A stretch of 64,000 nt of DNA. Source: Sphingomonas radiodurans (GTDB taxonomy: Bacteria > Pseudomonadota > Alphaproteobacteria > Sphingomonadales > Sphingomonadaceae). The DNA is taken from contig NZ_CP086594.1 in NCBI RefSeq assembly GCF_020866845.1, positions 558,001 to 622,000 of the forward strand. Reading direction: 5' to 3'. Positions within the stretch are counted from its first letter, which is position 1. Each line of letters starts with the position of its first letter. Of the stretch, positions 7,515 through 15,291 are shown piece by piece. The notes under the pieces are model-generated. The model was not told the origin of the DNA, ran no database searches, and saw only the letters and a program-made list of their open reading frames with translations. The position numbers and the translations under genes are program-made.

Positions 7515-8219
7515 GCGCCCGCGCCAGATCTTTACGCGCGCGTTGAGCTTCACACCGCCCTGATGAGCGGGACATCGGGCGTAGCGGAAGCTCTTGTCCA
7601 TGCAGAGCCAAACCTCATCCAGCCAGCCGCCCCGGTCGGTGGTGATCCGCATCATGTCGGCGCGCATGCCTGGATTTACACGCGCGATAGCGGTGGCGAG
7701 CCGGCCGGCGGTCAAGGGTCGGCGCGACAGCGCTACCATGTCTGGGTAGCGCAGCTCGCGGAACAACGCCGTCGAGCGGCGGAAATAGCTTTCGGGAGTT
7801 TCGCCGGCCATGCAGGTGCCGTGCTTCGCCCATTCGTGCTGTAGCAATTGCGCCGAGGGTGTCGCGCACATGTTCGCGCGGAGCGTGGCGGCCGGTATCA
7901 GCGTGGTCGACTTGCAATACTGCGGCCACTTTTCCCCCACGCCGTCAGGCCACAGTCCGTGCAACACGAAACCAAACCGGCTCGCGCCGCCGCACTGGAA
8001 ACGCGACCGGGCGGCCTTATCGGGTGCACGGCAATATTGCGGGGACCAGCTGATCGCCAACGTGTAATGCCCGATCGGCAGCAGACGCTGCGGCTCGCGT
8101 TCGCTCGGCAAGTCAGGGCGAACGGTGAGCGCCGCAGCGTCAGGAACGGCGCAGCTGTAGGCCTGCGCCGATGCGACACCTGGCGCGAGGAGAAGAAGGG
8201 CGGCCGCGGCGCGGATCAT
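7509..8219 (-). CDS. Ribonuclease T2 family protein, secreted
   Basis: 236 residues. A signal peptide (MIRAAAALLLLAPGVASAQA) directs it to the periplasm. Both catalytic segments are intact: CAS1 FVLHGLWPDG and CAS2 HEWAKHGTC, which supply the two histidines and the glutamate needed to cleave RNA through a 2',3'-cyclic intermediate. Several cysteines could form disulfides. Its ATG overlaps the stop of the upstream membrane-protein gene (ATGA), so the two are translationally coupled. The likely job is scavenging of external or periplasmic RNA; length is normal for bacterial members. Confidence 0.93.
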   Translation of the reverse strand: MIRAAAALLLLAPGVASAQAYSCAVPDAAALTVRPDLPSEREPQRLLPIGHYTLAISWSPQYCRAPDKAARSRFQCGGASRFGFVLHGLWPDGVGEKWPQYCKSTTLIPAATLRANMCATPSAQLLQHEWAKHGTCMAGETPESYFRRSTALFRELRYPDMVALSRRPLTAGRLATAIARVNPGMRADMMRITTDRGGWLDEVWLCMDKSFRYARCPAHQGGVKLNARVKIWRGRR

Positions 8220-8647
8220 GCGTCATGCTCCTGGTAGCTTTTGCCGAACCACGATCGTGTATCGGGTCGGAATAAATGAAAAGCAGCGGCGATGTACAAG
8301 GCGGCCGCGGCGATGCCGGCAAGTGCTGGCGGAAGCGACGAGATCGCGCCGGTGGTCAGCGCCAGGACGCCGGACAGCAGGCCGATCCCGGAGATTACCG
8401 CCAACGCAACGACAATCCACTTGGCGGTGACGCTCGCCCAATGCGCCACGAAATACCAGAGCACGACTCGAAGTGCGAACAGCGACGCTACCATAACAGG
8501 AAGCACCCAAGTCATCTCGGCTCCCGCAGGCGAGGCTGTAAATCGTGCCATCCAGCTCGACCAATTGAGCGCAGCATTAGCGGCGTCTAGCACCAGCGCG
8601 GCGAGGTACAGCCGCTCGAAACGGACGATCGACAAAGGGCGAGGCAT
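8216..8647 (-). CDS. Small integral membrane protein, unknown function
   Basis: 143 residues from the ATG (MPRPLSIVRFERLYL); a TTG at 8677 would extend it into nadC and is less likely. Four hydrophobic segments are visible: about 10-28, 43-66, 74-97 and 102-122. The first is preceded by RFERLY, a feature of small membrane proteins common in sphingomonads. It follows nadC by 16 bases and overlaps the RNase T2 gene by 4, so it belongs to a nadC-membrane protein-RNase T2 unit. Confidence 0.75.
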   Translation of the reverse strand: MPRPLSIVRFERLYLAALVLDAANAALNWSSWMARFTASPAGAEMTWVLPVMVASLFALRVVLWYFVAHWASVTAKWIVVALAVISGIGLLSGVLALTTGAISSLPPALAGIAAAALYIAAAFHLFRPDTRSWFGKSYQEHDA

Positions 8648-8663
8648 CGGGGGCTCCGGACTC

Positions 8664-9500
8664 TCAGGCGAGCGCAAAGTCGAGGCCGATATCAGCGGCG
8701 GGTGCCGACTGGGTCAGCCGCCCGACGCTGATGAAATTCACGCCAGTCTCCGCGATCGCGCGGATCGTCTCCAAGGTTACCCCGCCCGACGCTTCCGTCG
8801 GAACGCGCCCACCAACTAGCGTCACGGCGCCGCGCAACACCGGCGGGGGCATGTTGTCCAGCAACAACCGCGTCGCGCCGGCCGCAAGCGCCGGCTCGAT
8901 CTGATCGATGCTGTCGACCTCTACGATGATCTCGGCGATAGCCGCAGCCCGCGCGCGGCGTACGGCCTCCCCCACCCCGCCGGCCACGGCGACATGATTG
9001 TCCTTGATCATCGCTGCATCCCACAAGCCCATGCGATGGTTGCGCGCGCCGCCGGTCCGCGTAGCATATTTCTCAAGCACGCGCAGGCCGGGGATCGTCT
9101 TGCGCGTATCGAGCAGGGTCGCGCCGGTTCCGACAATTTTGTCGACGTATCGCGCGGTCAGCGTTGCGATTCCCGACAGATGCTGCACCGTGTTCAGCGC
9201 GGAACGCTCGGCGGTGAGCAGCGCCCGTGCACTTCCCTCGATGCGCATCAGATTGGTGCCCTTGTCGACCCGCGCGCCATCCGTCACCAGCAGCTCGATC
9301 GTCGCGGCGGGGTCGAGCCGGCGGAAGAAGGCGGCCGCGATCTCAAGCCCCGCGACGGTTATAGCGTCGCGCGTGTCCATCACCGCGGCGAAACGGGCAT
9401 CCGCCGGGATCACGGCCTGCGACGTGACATCGCCGCCCGGCCCCAAATCCTCCGCGAGCGTCGCGGTGACGAACGCGTCCATGTCGAAGTCGGTGATCAT
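8664..9500 (-). CDS. nadC: Nicotinate-nucleotide diphosphorylase (carboxylating)
   Basis: 278 residues from the ATG of MITDFDMDAF; open frame upstream of it is antisense-like. Converts quinolinate plus PRPP to nicotinate mononucleotide and CO2 in de novo NAD synthesis, in the cytoplasm. Family motifs are complete: ED near the N-terminus, DTRKTIPGLR, EKYA...GG..NHR, MIKDNH, and the C-terminal EASGGV and ISVGRLTQSAP. The gene lies 8 bases after the SH3-protein gene. nadA and nadB are not in the window. Confidence 0.96.
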   Translation of the reverse strand: MITDFDMDAFVTATLAEDLGPGGDVTSQAVIPADARFAAVMDTRDAITVAGLEIAAAFFRRLDPAATIELLVTDGARVDKGTNLMRIEGSARALLTAERSALNTVQHLSGIATLTARYVDKIVGTGATLLDTRKTIPGLRVLEKYATRTGGARNHRMGLWDAAMIKDNHVAVAGGVGEAVRRARAAAIAEIIVEVDSIDQIEPALAAGATRLLLDNMPPPVLRGAVTLVGGRVPTEASGGVTLETIRAIAETGVNFISVGRLTQSAPAADIGLDFALA

Positions 9501-9508
9501 CGCCCCAC

Positions 9509-10018
9509 TCACGGCAACGTCTCGTCGGCAGCGACGCCCCACAGCCGGCTCGCTTCGGCGAAACCCGCCTGCCCCTTGACGTCGAAGCGGCACCAGCCCC
9601 GCGCACACTGGCTGACGCGCCCGACCACGCCGGGTTCGGCACGCCAGAGAATGCGCGCGCCGAATGCCGGGCGATCACGCAGCTCGAGGATCGATCCCTG
9701 CACGACCGCAGTGCGCGTGCTGGCAATCAGATTGCCAAGCATCCAGCCCTGGACGCCGCCCGGATCCTCGACCTTGCGCCATTCCTTGAACACATCGATC
9801 ACGCGCACCGGCAGGTCCGCGCGCACATAGAGCCAGGTCGCCGGGAAGGTGCGGCCTGGGCCAGAGCGCATCCGCGCCTTGCCGGCGCCGATCGACGCGA
9901 AATATGGCGGCTTCGGCTTTTCCTTGGCGGTCTGAGCGGCAATCCGGCTGGGGGCGACGCCCGCCATCAGCGTGGCGATCGCGGCCAATGCCGCCACTAT
10001 TCCCGTCACTTGCCGCAT
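9509..10018 (-). CDS. Secreted bacterial SH3-domain protein
   Basis: 169 residues from MRQVTGIV, with a GGGGG-type site just upstream. A signal peptide (cleavage near AAQT) is followed by two SH3-like repeats. The first shows RMRSGPGRTFPATWLY, then WRKVEDPGGVQGWM; the second shows LRDRPAFGARILWRAEPGVVG, then WCRFDVKGQAGF. Such domains bind peptidoglycan or other ligands in the periplasm. First gene of the nadC run and divergent from the dehydrogenase gene, with about 97 bases between them for both promoters. Confidence 0.88.
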   Translation of the reverse strand: MRQVTGIVAALAAIATLMAGVAPSRIAAQTAKEKPKPPYFASIGAGKARMRSGPGRTFPATWLYVRADLPVRVIDVFKEWRKVEDPGGVQGWMLGNLIASTRTAVVQGSILELRDRPAFGARILWRAEPGVVGRVSQCARGWCRFDVKGQAGFAEASRLWGVAADETLP

Positions 10019-10115
10019 TTGCTGCCCCCGCCGATCCACGCGCTCTTTAGCCTCCGATTTCAACCGACGCCAAGCGATCGTTGACGTTCGCGTGGGGCTT
10101 CGCCAAGCCGGATAC

Positions 10116-11114
10116 ATGGTTCAAGTCCGCCGCGTTGCCAGCCCGAGAGTGGTCGTCACCCGTGAGTTGCCGGATATCGTCATGGACCGGCTGCAGACGC
10201 TGTTCGACACGCGCAACAACCGCAGTGACCAGGCAATGCCGCGCGAGGCGCTGGCTGCCGAAATGCGCGAGTGCGACGTGCTGGTGCCGACGGTCGTCGA
10301 CACGATCGATTCCGAATTGATCGCGCAGGCCAGCGAGCGGCTGAAGCTGATCGCCAATTTTGGGGCCGGCGTGAATCATATCGATCTCAAGGCGGCGCGT
10401 GCCCGAGGGATCATCGTCACCAATACGCCGGGCGTCCTCACCGAGGACACGGCCGACATGACGATGGCGCTGATCCTGTCGGTGCCGCGCCGACTGGCGG
10501 AGGGAGAGAAGCTGGTTCGCTCGGGGGAATGGAAGGGGTGGACACCGGGCGGGATGCTTGGCCATCGCATCAGCGGCAAGGCGCTCGGCATCGTGGGGAT
10601 GGGGCGGATCGGCCAGGCGGTTGCGCGGCGCGCGCGGGCGTTTGGGCTGTCGGTCCACTACCACAACCGGCATCGGCTGCCCAAGGTGGTCGAAGCCGAG
10701 TTGCAAGCGCAATGGCATCCCAATCTTCATGAGATGCTGGCTGCGATCGACATCTTGACGATCCACACGCCACGCAACGCCGACAGCGAGAATTTGATCG
10801 ACGCTGGTTGTATCGCGCTGCTGCGCCCGCACGTTTTCCTGATCAATGCCAGCCGCGGTGGGATCGTCGATGAGGATGCGATGATCGATGCGCTTGAAGC
10901 GGGCCGGCTGGCGGGCGCGGGGCTCGACGTGTGGAAACACGAGCCGGCGATCGACCCTCGTCTACTCGCGCTGCCCAACGTGGTGATGACTCCGCACATG
11001 GGCTCGGCGACGTATGAGGGACGGCTTGCCACCGGCGAGAAGGTGATCACCAACATTCGCATGTGGGCGGATGGGCACCGCCCGCCGGACCAGGTGCTGG
11101 AAGGCTGGGCCTAG
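10116..11114 (+). CDS. D-2-hydroxyacid dehydrogenase (glyoxylate/hydroxypyruvate reductase type)
   Basis: 332 residues. The NAD(P)-binding motif is GIVGMGRIGQAVARRA, and the catalytic residues are visible in order: Arg in NASRGGIVDE, Glu in the HEPAIDP stretch, and His in TPHMGSAT. The substrate domain has FGAGVNHID. It reduces 2-oxo acids such as glyoxylate or hydroxypyruvate, or runs in reverse; the exact substrate cannot be read from sequence. No strong ribosome site precedes the ATG. Its end overlaps the end of the opposite-strand small gene by four bases. Confidence 0.9.
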   Translation: MVQVRRVASPRVVVTRELPDIVMDRLQTLFDTRNNRSDQAMPREALAAEMRECDVLVPTVVDTIDSELIAQASERLKLIANFGAGVNHIDLKAARARGIIVTNTPGVLTEDTADMTMALILSVPRRLAEGEKLVRSGEWKGWTPGGMLGHRISGKALGIVGMGRIGQAVARRARAFGLSVHYHNRHRLPKVVEAELQAQWHPNLHEMLAAIDILTIHTPRNADSENLIDAGCIALLRPHVFLINASRGGIVDEDAMIDALEAGRLAGAGLDVWKHEPAIDPRLLALPNVVMTPHMGSATYEGRLATGEKVITNIRMWADGHRPPDQVLEGWA

Positions 11115-11284
11115 CTTCTTCCTGCCGGCGCGGCATCGAACAGGGCATCGAGCACGCGGCCGGTGTAGAGCAGGCACAGCTGCTGGTGGATCGCGGCGGC
11201 GACGGGGTGTTCGGCGGCGATCGCTCGGAGCGCTTCCTGGCGGGCGCGTTGCGAGAAATAGGCGCAGTCGGGATCGTCGAACAT
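11111..11284 (-). CDS. Small conserved-looking protein, unknown function
   Basis: 57 residues starting MFDDPDCAYFSQRA, with a perfect AGGAGG six bases before the ATG; an upstream in-frame start lacks such a site. The sequence is helical and rich in Ala (RQEALRAIAAEHPVAAAIHQQL) with a C-terminal YTGRVLDALF. Similar short proteins with an acidic FDDPD-type start and a conserved His/Tyr helix occur in sphingomonads, by recollection. No function known. Convergent with the hydroxyacid dehydrogenase. Confidence 0.7.
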   Translation of the reverse strand: MFDDPDCAYFSQRARQEALRAIAAEHPVAAAIHQQLCLLYTGRVLDALFDAAPAGRS

Positions 11285-11373
11285 GGGAACCTCCTGGGGA
11301 AGGTTCACCGATGCCCGCCGCATCGCACCGCACGATGTCGGAGCGTTGCGGCGCCGACATATCGCTTCGGCCG

Positions 11374-12801
11374 TCAGTCGCCAGTCAGGATACGATCGAC
11401 GAGCTGCTTAACTGTCGGCACAAACCCGTTCGAATAAAATGGATCGCGCTTGAAATTGTAAGCGGCATGGCCGGCGAACATCAGGTTCGAATCGATATCG
11501 CCGCCGTGCGCGATTTCCTGCAGCGTCTTCTGGATGCAGAAACTGCGTGGATCGGCCAAGCGTCCGGTCGAGTTGGTTTCAGTATCGGCCCAGCTCGAGA
11601 ACAGGCAGTGGCTGAGGCAGCCCATACAATCGGACTGGTCCTTGCGGATTTCGGCCTTTTCCGTCGGCGAGACGAAGACCAGCGTATTGTCAGGCGTCTT
11701 CAATGCGTCGGTGAAGCCATAACCGAACCATTCGCGGGCGCGGAGCAGATCACCCTTCGTGACCCAGAAGTTCTTGCCCTTCACGCCGACGTCGAGCTGG
11801 AACACGTGGTCGCCCGCCTCTTGCGTCGAGAATGCGATCTGACGCTCCGAACGGCCTTCGAGGCTACGGAGGAATGGGTTGCGCACCGCCGACGAATAGA
11901 AACCGGTCGGGGAGAAACGGTGAAGTAGCACCTCGCCCTCGTCGATCGACGTCAGGCGATCCTTCCACGCCTGGGGAATTGGGCTTTCCTGCGTCAACAG
12001 CGGCCGGGTGCCATATTGAAAGGCGATGGCGCCAAGTTCCGGATTGTCGATCCAGTTGCTCCAGTCGCGCAGATACCAGACGCCGCCGGCCATCACGATC
12101 GGGGTCGAATCGGGGATGCCGCCTTCGCGCATCGTCTCGCGCAGCGCCTTGACGCGAGGATAGGGATCCTCGGGCTTCAACGGATCCTCGGCATTCGAGA
12201 GGCCATTGTGGCCTCCGGCGAGCCAGGGATCTTCATAGACGACCGCGCCGAGCAGCTCCGACACCTTGGAATAGGCGCGCTTCCACAAGGCACGGAACGC
12301 GCGGCCGGAGGAGACGATCGGCAAATAGTTGACGTTGTACGATGCGGCGATTTCGCTGAGCTTGTATGGCATGCCCGCACCGCAGGTGACGCCGGCGACC
12401 AGCCCCTTGGTGCGTTCCAGCACACCCTGCAGCACGCGTTGCGCGCCGCCCATTTCCCACAATACGTTGATGTTGATCGCACCGCGATTGCTGCCGGTTG
12501 CGTTCGCGATTTCCCATGCGCGCTGGACCTGCTGGACCGCGCCCTCGATGGCATAAGCGATCAGTTCCTCGTGCCGCTCGCGCCGCGTGAGCGCGTGGTA
12601 AACCTGCGGAACGATCTTCCCGTCGGGATCGTAGCTGTCGGCGTTGACTGCGCTGACCGTGCCGATTCCGCCAGCCGCCGCCCAGGCACCGGCCGAGGCA
12701 TGGTTGGTCGCCGCCACGCCCTTGCCGCCTTCGACCAGCGGCCAGACTTCGCGGCCGTTGTAGACGATGGGCTTGAGCCCCTGGAATACGGCGGTTGCCA
12801 C
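11374..12801 (-). CDS. Nitronate monooxygenase-like flavoprotein with C-terminal Cys cluster
   Basis: 475 residues from a GTG. The TIM-barrel FMN-binding part has GGKGVAATNHASAGAWAAAGG near the start, GVTCGAGMPYKLSE, an internal AGGHNGLSN and IVMAGGVW. This places it in the 2-nitropropane dioxygenase / nitronate monooxygenase group, which oxidises alkyl nitronates; related proteins act as enoyl reductases. It is longer than the usual 320-380 residues. The extra C-terminal region holds CMGCLSHC and a later FCIQKTL, a Cys pattern that could bind metal or an Fe-S centre. Stands alone in its strand. Confidence 0.85.
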   Translation of the reverse strand: MATAVFQGLKPIVYNGREVWPLVEGGKGVAATNHASAGAWAAAGGIGTVSAVNADSYDPDGKIVPQVYHALTRRERHEELIAYAIEGAVQQVQRAWEIANATGSNRGAININVLWEMGGAQRVLQGVLERTKGLVAGVTCGAGMPYKLSEIAASYNVNYLPIVSSGRAFRALWKRAYSKVSELLGAVVYEDPWLAGGHNGLSNAEDPLKPEDPYPRVKALRETMREGGIPDSTPIVMAGGVWYLRDWSNWIDNPELGAIAFQYGTRPLLTQESPIPQAWKDRLTSIDEGEVLLHRFSPTGFYSSAVRNPFLRSLEGRSERQIAFSTQEAGDHVFQLDVGVKGKNFWVTKGDLLRAREWFGYGFTDALKTPDNTLVFVSPTEKAEIRKDQSDCMGCLSHCLFSSWADTETNSTGRLADPRSFCIQKTLQEIAHGGDIDSNLMFAGHAAYNFKRDPFYSNGFVPTVKQLVDRILTGD

Positions 12802-12877
12802 GGCCTTCGTTCACCTCTTGATTAAGATTACGGCCCGGTAACGTGAAAGGTTGCACCGGGCGAGGAAATTTGCGCGA

Positions 12878-14026
12878 TCACGACTGATCGCTCGACAGGG
12901 CGCCGGGCCGGCCGATCGCGGCCTCGTAGAGCGCAGCATAGCGCGCGATCATTCGTCCCTCGTCATATTCGGCCTGCGCCTTGCGACGGTTCGCCTCGCC
13001 GACGCTGCGGCGCAGATCGGGATCAGCGATCAGCGCCTGCATCGCATCACGCAATCCCACCTCGTCGTGCCGATCGATGATGAACGGCGCATTCTCGGCA
13101 GCGACCATCCCCGGCACGTCGCCGACCGGCGGCGCGACGATTGGCAACCCAGCCGCCATCGCCTCGACCACCGAGATCGGAAACTGCTCAGACAGCGAGG
13201 ACAGCGCGAGCAGATCGAAGTGGCCGATGAAGCGATAGGGCTGATCGAGAAATCCGGGCAGCACCAGCCGATCCTCGATCCCCATCGCCAGCGCGGCGTG
13301 CTCGATCGCGGTGCGTTCCGGACCCTCGCCGACGATCACGAGGCGGAAGCGACTGGAAAGCCCGCCCGCGGCGCGAACGAGCGCCGGAAGATCCTTGACC
13401 GCACGCAGGCCAGCGACAGTGCCGATTACCGTCTCCTTCGGCTTGCGCAAGAAGCCGGGGATCGCCTTTGCCTCGGGACGCCTGGTGTAAAGCTCGGTCG
13501 CGATCCCGTTGACGATGCGGTGGACCTTGCTGCGCGGCTGCTTCCACGTTTCCAGCGCGATCCGCTCAAGCGTGGTCGACGGCACCGCGAGCGCATGCGC
13601 GGCGCTTAGCGCGAGACGACGGTAAAGATTGCGCTCCCGCTTCAGACCGTCAGCCTCGTCCTCGTTGAACCCGTCCTCGTGGTGGACGACGGGCGGGACG
13701 CCACGGCCGAACACGCGCCGCGCCATAACGCCATCGATCGCGCCCCAATTGTACGTGAGCACCAGATCGAAGCGTCGCATGTAGCGCGCGATCGCCTCAT
13801 AGCGTGCGACCGAGGGGCGGCCCTGCAGCGGCGGCGGGTCTTGCGCGATCTCGTATTTCACGTGCGGGTCGATGCGGTCGCGCGCGCTGTGGCGACCCGC
13901 CATCCCCGATACGACCGTATGGCTTGCGCGATCGCCGAACGCATTCATCAAGCGCACCGCGCGAGCCTCCTTACCGCCCAGATCGAACGTGGAATGGAGG
14001 TGGAGGATGCTGATCGGCCGGATCAT
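12878..14026 (-). CDS. GT4-type glycosyltransferase
   Basis: 382 residues. N-terminal domain begins ISILHLHSTFDLGGKEARAVRL, the acceptor-side GGxE-like loop of GT-B enzymes. The C-terminal domain has the donor-site pattern VGEGPERTAIE, LPGFLDQP, SSLSEQFPISVVEAMAAGLPIVA and DVPGMV. Retaining transfer from a nucleotide sugar at the cytoplasmic membrane face is expected. Lone gene, no other polysaccharide gene adjacent; the main cluster lies at 54-64 kb. Start at the ATG of MIRPIS; a TTG one codon earlier is possible. Confidence 0.88.
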   Translation of the reverse strand: MIRPISILHLHSTFDLGGKEARAVRLMNAFGDRASHTVVSGMAGRHSARDRIDPHVKYEIAQDPPPLQGRPSVARYEAIARYMRRFDLVLTYNWGAIDGVMARRVFGRGVPPVVHHEDGFNEDEADGLKRERNLYRRLALSAAHALAVPSTTLERIALETWKQPRSKVHRIVNGIATELYTRRPEAKAIPGFLRKPKETVIGTVAGLRAVKDLPALVRAAGGLSSRFRLVIVGEGPERTAIEHAALAMGIEDRLVLPGFLDQPYRFIGHFDLLALSSLSEQFPISVVEAMAAGLPIVAPPVGDVPGMVAAENAPFIIDRHDEVGLRDAMQALIADPDLRRSVGEANRRKAQAEYDEGRMIARYAALYEAAIGRPGALSSDQS

Positions 14027-14044
14027 CAAATCAACGACTTAGCG

Positions 14045-14104
14045 CGCGAATGTTGAGGAAGTTGAGGCTGTCGCACGGGTAGCGCAGCGGTCTCAACATT
14101 CGCG
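14045..14104. repeat. Perfect 13-bp inverted repeat upstream of the glycosyltransferase
   Basis: CGCGAATGTTGAG (14045-14057) is repeated in inverted form as CTCAACATTCGCG (14092-14104) with a 34-base spacer. It lies 19 bases upstream of the GT4 start within the 284-base gap to the EAL gene. It may be an operator pair or an mRNA hairpin; the rest of the gap shows an AT-richer stretch (14220-14270) that could carry the EAL promoter. Confidence 0.45.
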
Positions 14105-14310
14105 TCGGCGCGGCGGGGCGAGGTTGGCAGGATCATCGTCACGCATTGCCACATTCGAGGCACCGTAGGACAGTGCAAGCCAGCAAACGCCCGTCGGCTT
14201 GCGAAAAACAGGCGCGATCACACTTACCCAAGTTAAGAAGCATTTGAATATTTACAGGGCATTAAGGCTGACCGCGTAGCCCGATGTGGCAGGACCACGG
14301 GTGATAGAAT

Positions 14311-15078
14311 ATGCAGGCAGGGTGCACGGGCTGCAGATCGAAGGCCGATACCTTCGATATTGCGATGGCTTTTCAACCGATCGTCGATGCCGAGACGGGG
14401 CGTCCCTTCGCCTATGAGGCGTTAGTGCGTGGCAGCAACGGCGAAGGCGCGTACGACGTGCTTTCGCAGGTGACGCCTGAAAACCGCTATGCCTTCGACC
14501 AGCAGTGCCGCGTCACCGCAATCGAGCTAGCCGTTGCGGCCGGTATCATCGACACGGGCGCACGGCTGTCGATCAATTTCCTGCCGAACGCAGTCTATTC
14601 GCCGGTGGCCTGCATCCAGCTGACGCTAAAGACCGCGCGCGCAACAGGCTTTCCGCCTGACCGGCTGATCTTCGAATTTACCGAGAACGAGGAGATGGCC
14701 GACACTTCACACGTGAAAACGATCGTCGAGACGTATCGCAAGATGGGCTTCGCGACTGCGATCGACGATTTCGGTGCCGGCCACGCCGGGCTCGGCCTGC
14801 TCGCAAAATTTCAGACCGACCTGATCAAGCTCGACATGGATCTGATCCGTGGGGTGGACACCAGCCTGCCGCGCCGGATGATCATCGAGAGCGTGGTTCG
14901 ACTGTGCGAGAACCTTGGCATCACGGTGATCGCGGAGGGGATAGAAACGGTCGCCGAATATGAAGCGCTGCGGGCGATCGGGGTGCGCTATATTCAGGGG
15001 TATCTGCTGGCGCGTCCGGGGTTTCGGACTTTGCCCGAAATTACGTTACCGGGGGGCTCGATTGCGGCGGCGGCTTGA
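14311..15078 (+). CDS. Stand-alone EAL-domain protein (c-di-GMP phosphodiesterase)
   Basis: 255 residues, essentially one EAL domain after an N-terminal Cys-containing segment (GCTGCRSK). Catalytic signatures are present: YEALVRG (EAL), INFLPNAVY, FEFTENE, IDDFGAGHAGLG, IKLDMDLI, VIAEGIET and IQGYLLARPG. It should hydrolyse c-di-GMP to pGpG in the cytoplasm. There is no GGDEF domain and no membrane segment. The N-terminal CxxC could bind a metal or sense redox state; that is inference. The preceding gap is the likely site of regulation. Confidence 0.92.
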   Translation: MQAGCTGCRSKADTFDIAMAFQPIVDAETGRPFAYEALVRGSNGEGAYDVLSQVTPENRYAFDQQCRVTAIELAVAAGIIDTGARLSINFLPNAVYSPVACIQLTLKTARATGFPPDRLIFEFTENEEMADTSHVKTIVETYRKMGFATAIDDFGAGHAGLGLLAKFQTDLIKLDMDLIRGVDTSLPRRMIIESVVRLCENLGITVIAEGIETVAEYEALRAIGVRYIQGYLLARPGFRTLPEITLPGGSIAAAA

Positions 15079-15094
15079 GAATATGGTCTGACCG

Positions 15095-15274
15095 GTGGCG
15101 AGTACGAAGCTTAGCGTTTGCAACAGGAAGGTGCGGTTCGTGACGGAGGCGGAGGCGAGTGCGGCGGCGGTTCGCGCCGACATCGATTTGCGGGCCTATC
15201 GATGTGATCGCTGCGGACTGTTTCATCTGACCAGCCGGACGAAGGGAAAATGGGTGCCGCAGGCTGGAGCATGA
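15095..15274 (+). CDS. 59-residue zinc-ribbon-like protein
   Basis: A short ORF from GTG at 15095, 16 bases after the EAL stop. It reads LSVCNRKVRFVTEAEASAAA, then YRCDRCGLFHLTSRTKGKW. One Cys near residue 9 plus a CxxC with a nearby His looks like a half-treble-clef zinc site. Small proteins with CxRKxR, an Ala-rich helix and YxCxxCGxxHLT are recurrent in alphaproteobacterial genomes, by recollection, and of unknown function. No clear ribosome site, so the start is tentative; it may be read through coupling with the EAL gene. Confidence 0.65.
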   Translation: MASTKLSVCNRKVRFVTEAEASAAAVRADIDLRAYRCDRCGLFHLTSRTKGKWVPQAGA

Positions 15275-15291
15275 CGGCGTAGGACGACTGA

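Noticed and set aside
8994..9830. Long plus-strand ORF opposite nadC and the SH3 gene
   Set aside because: It is a GC-rich shadow frame, Arg and His heavy, across two well supported minus-strand genes.
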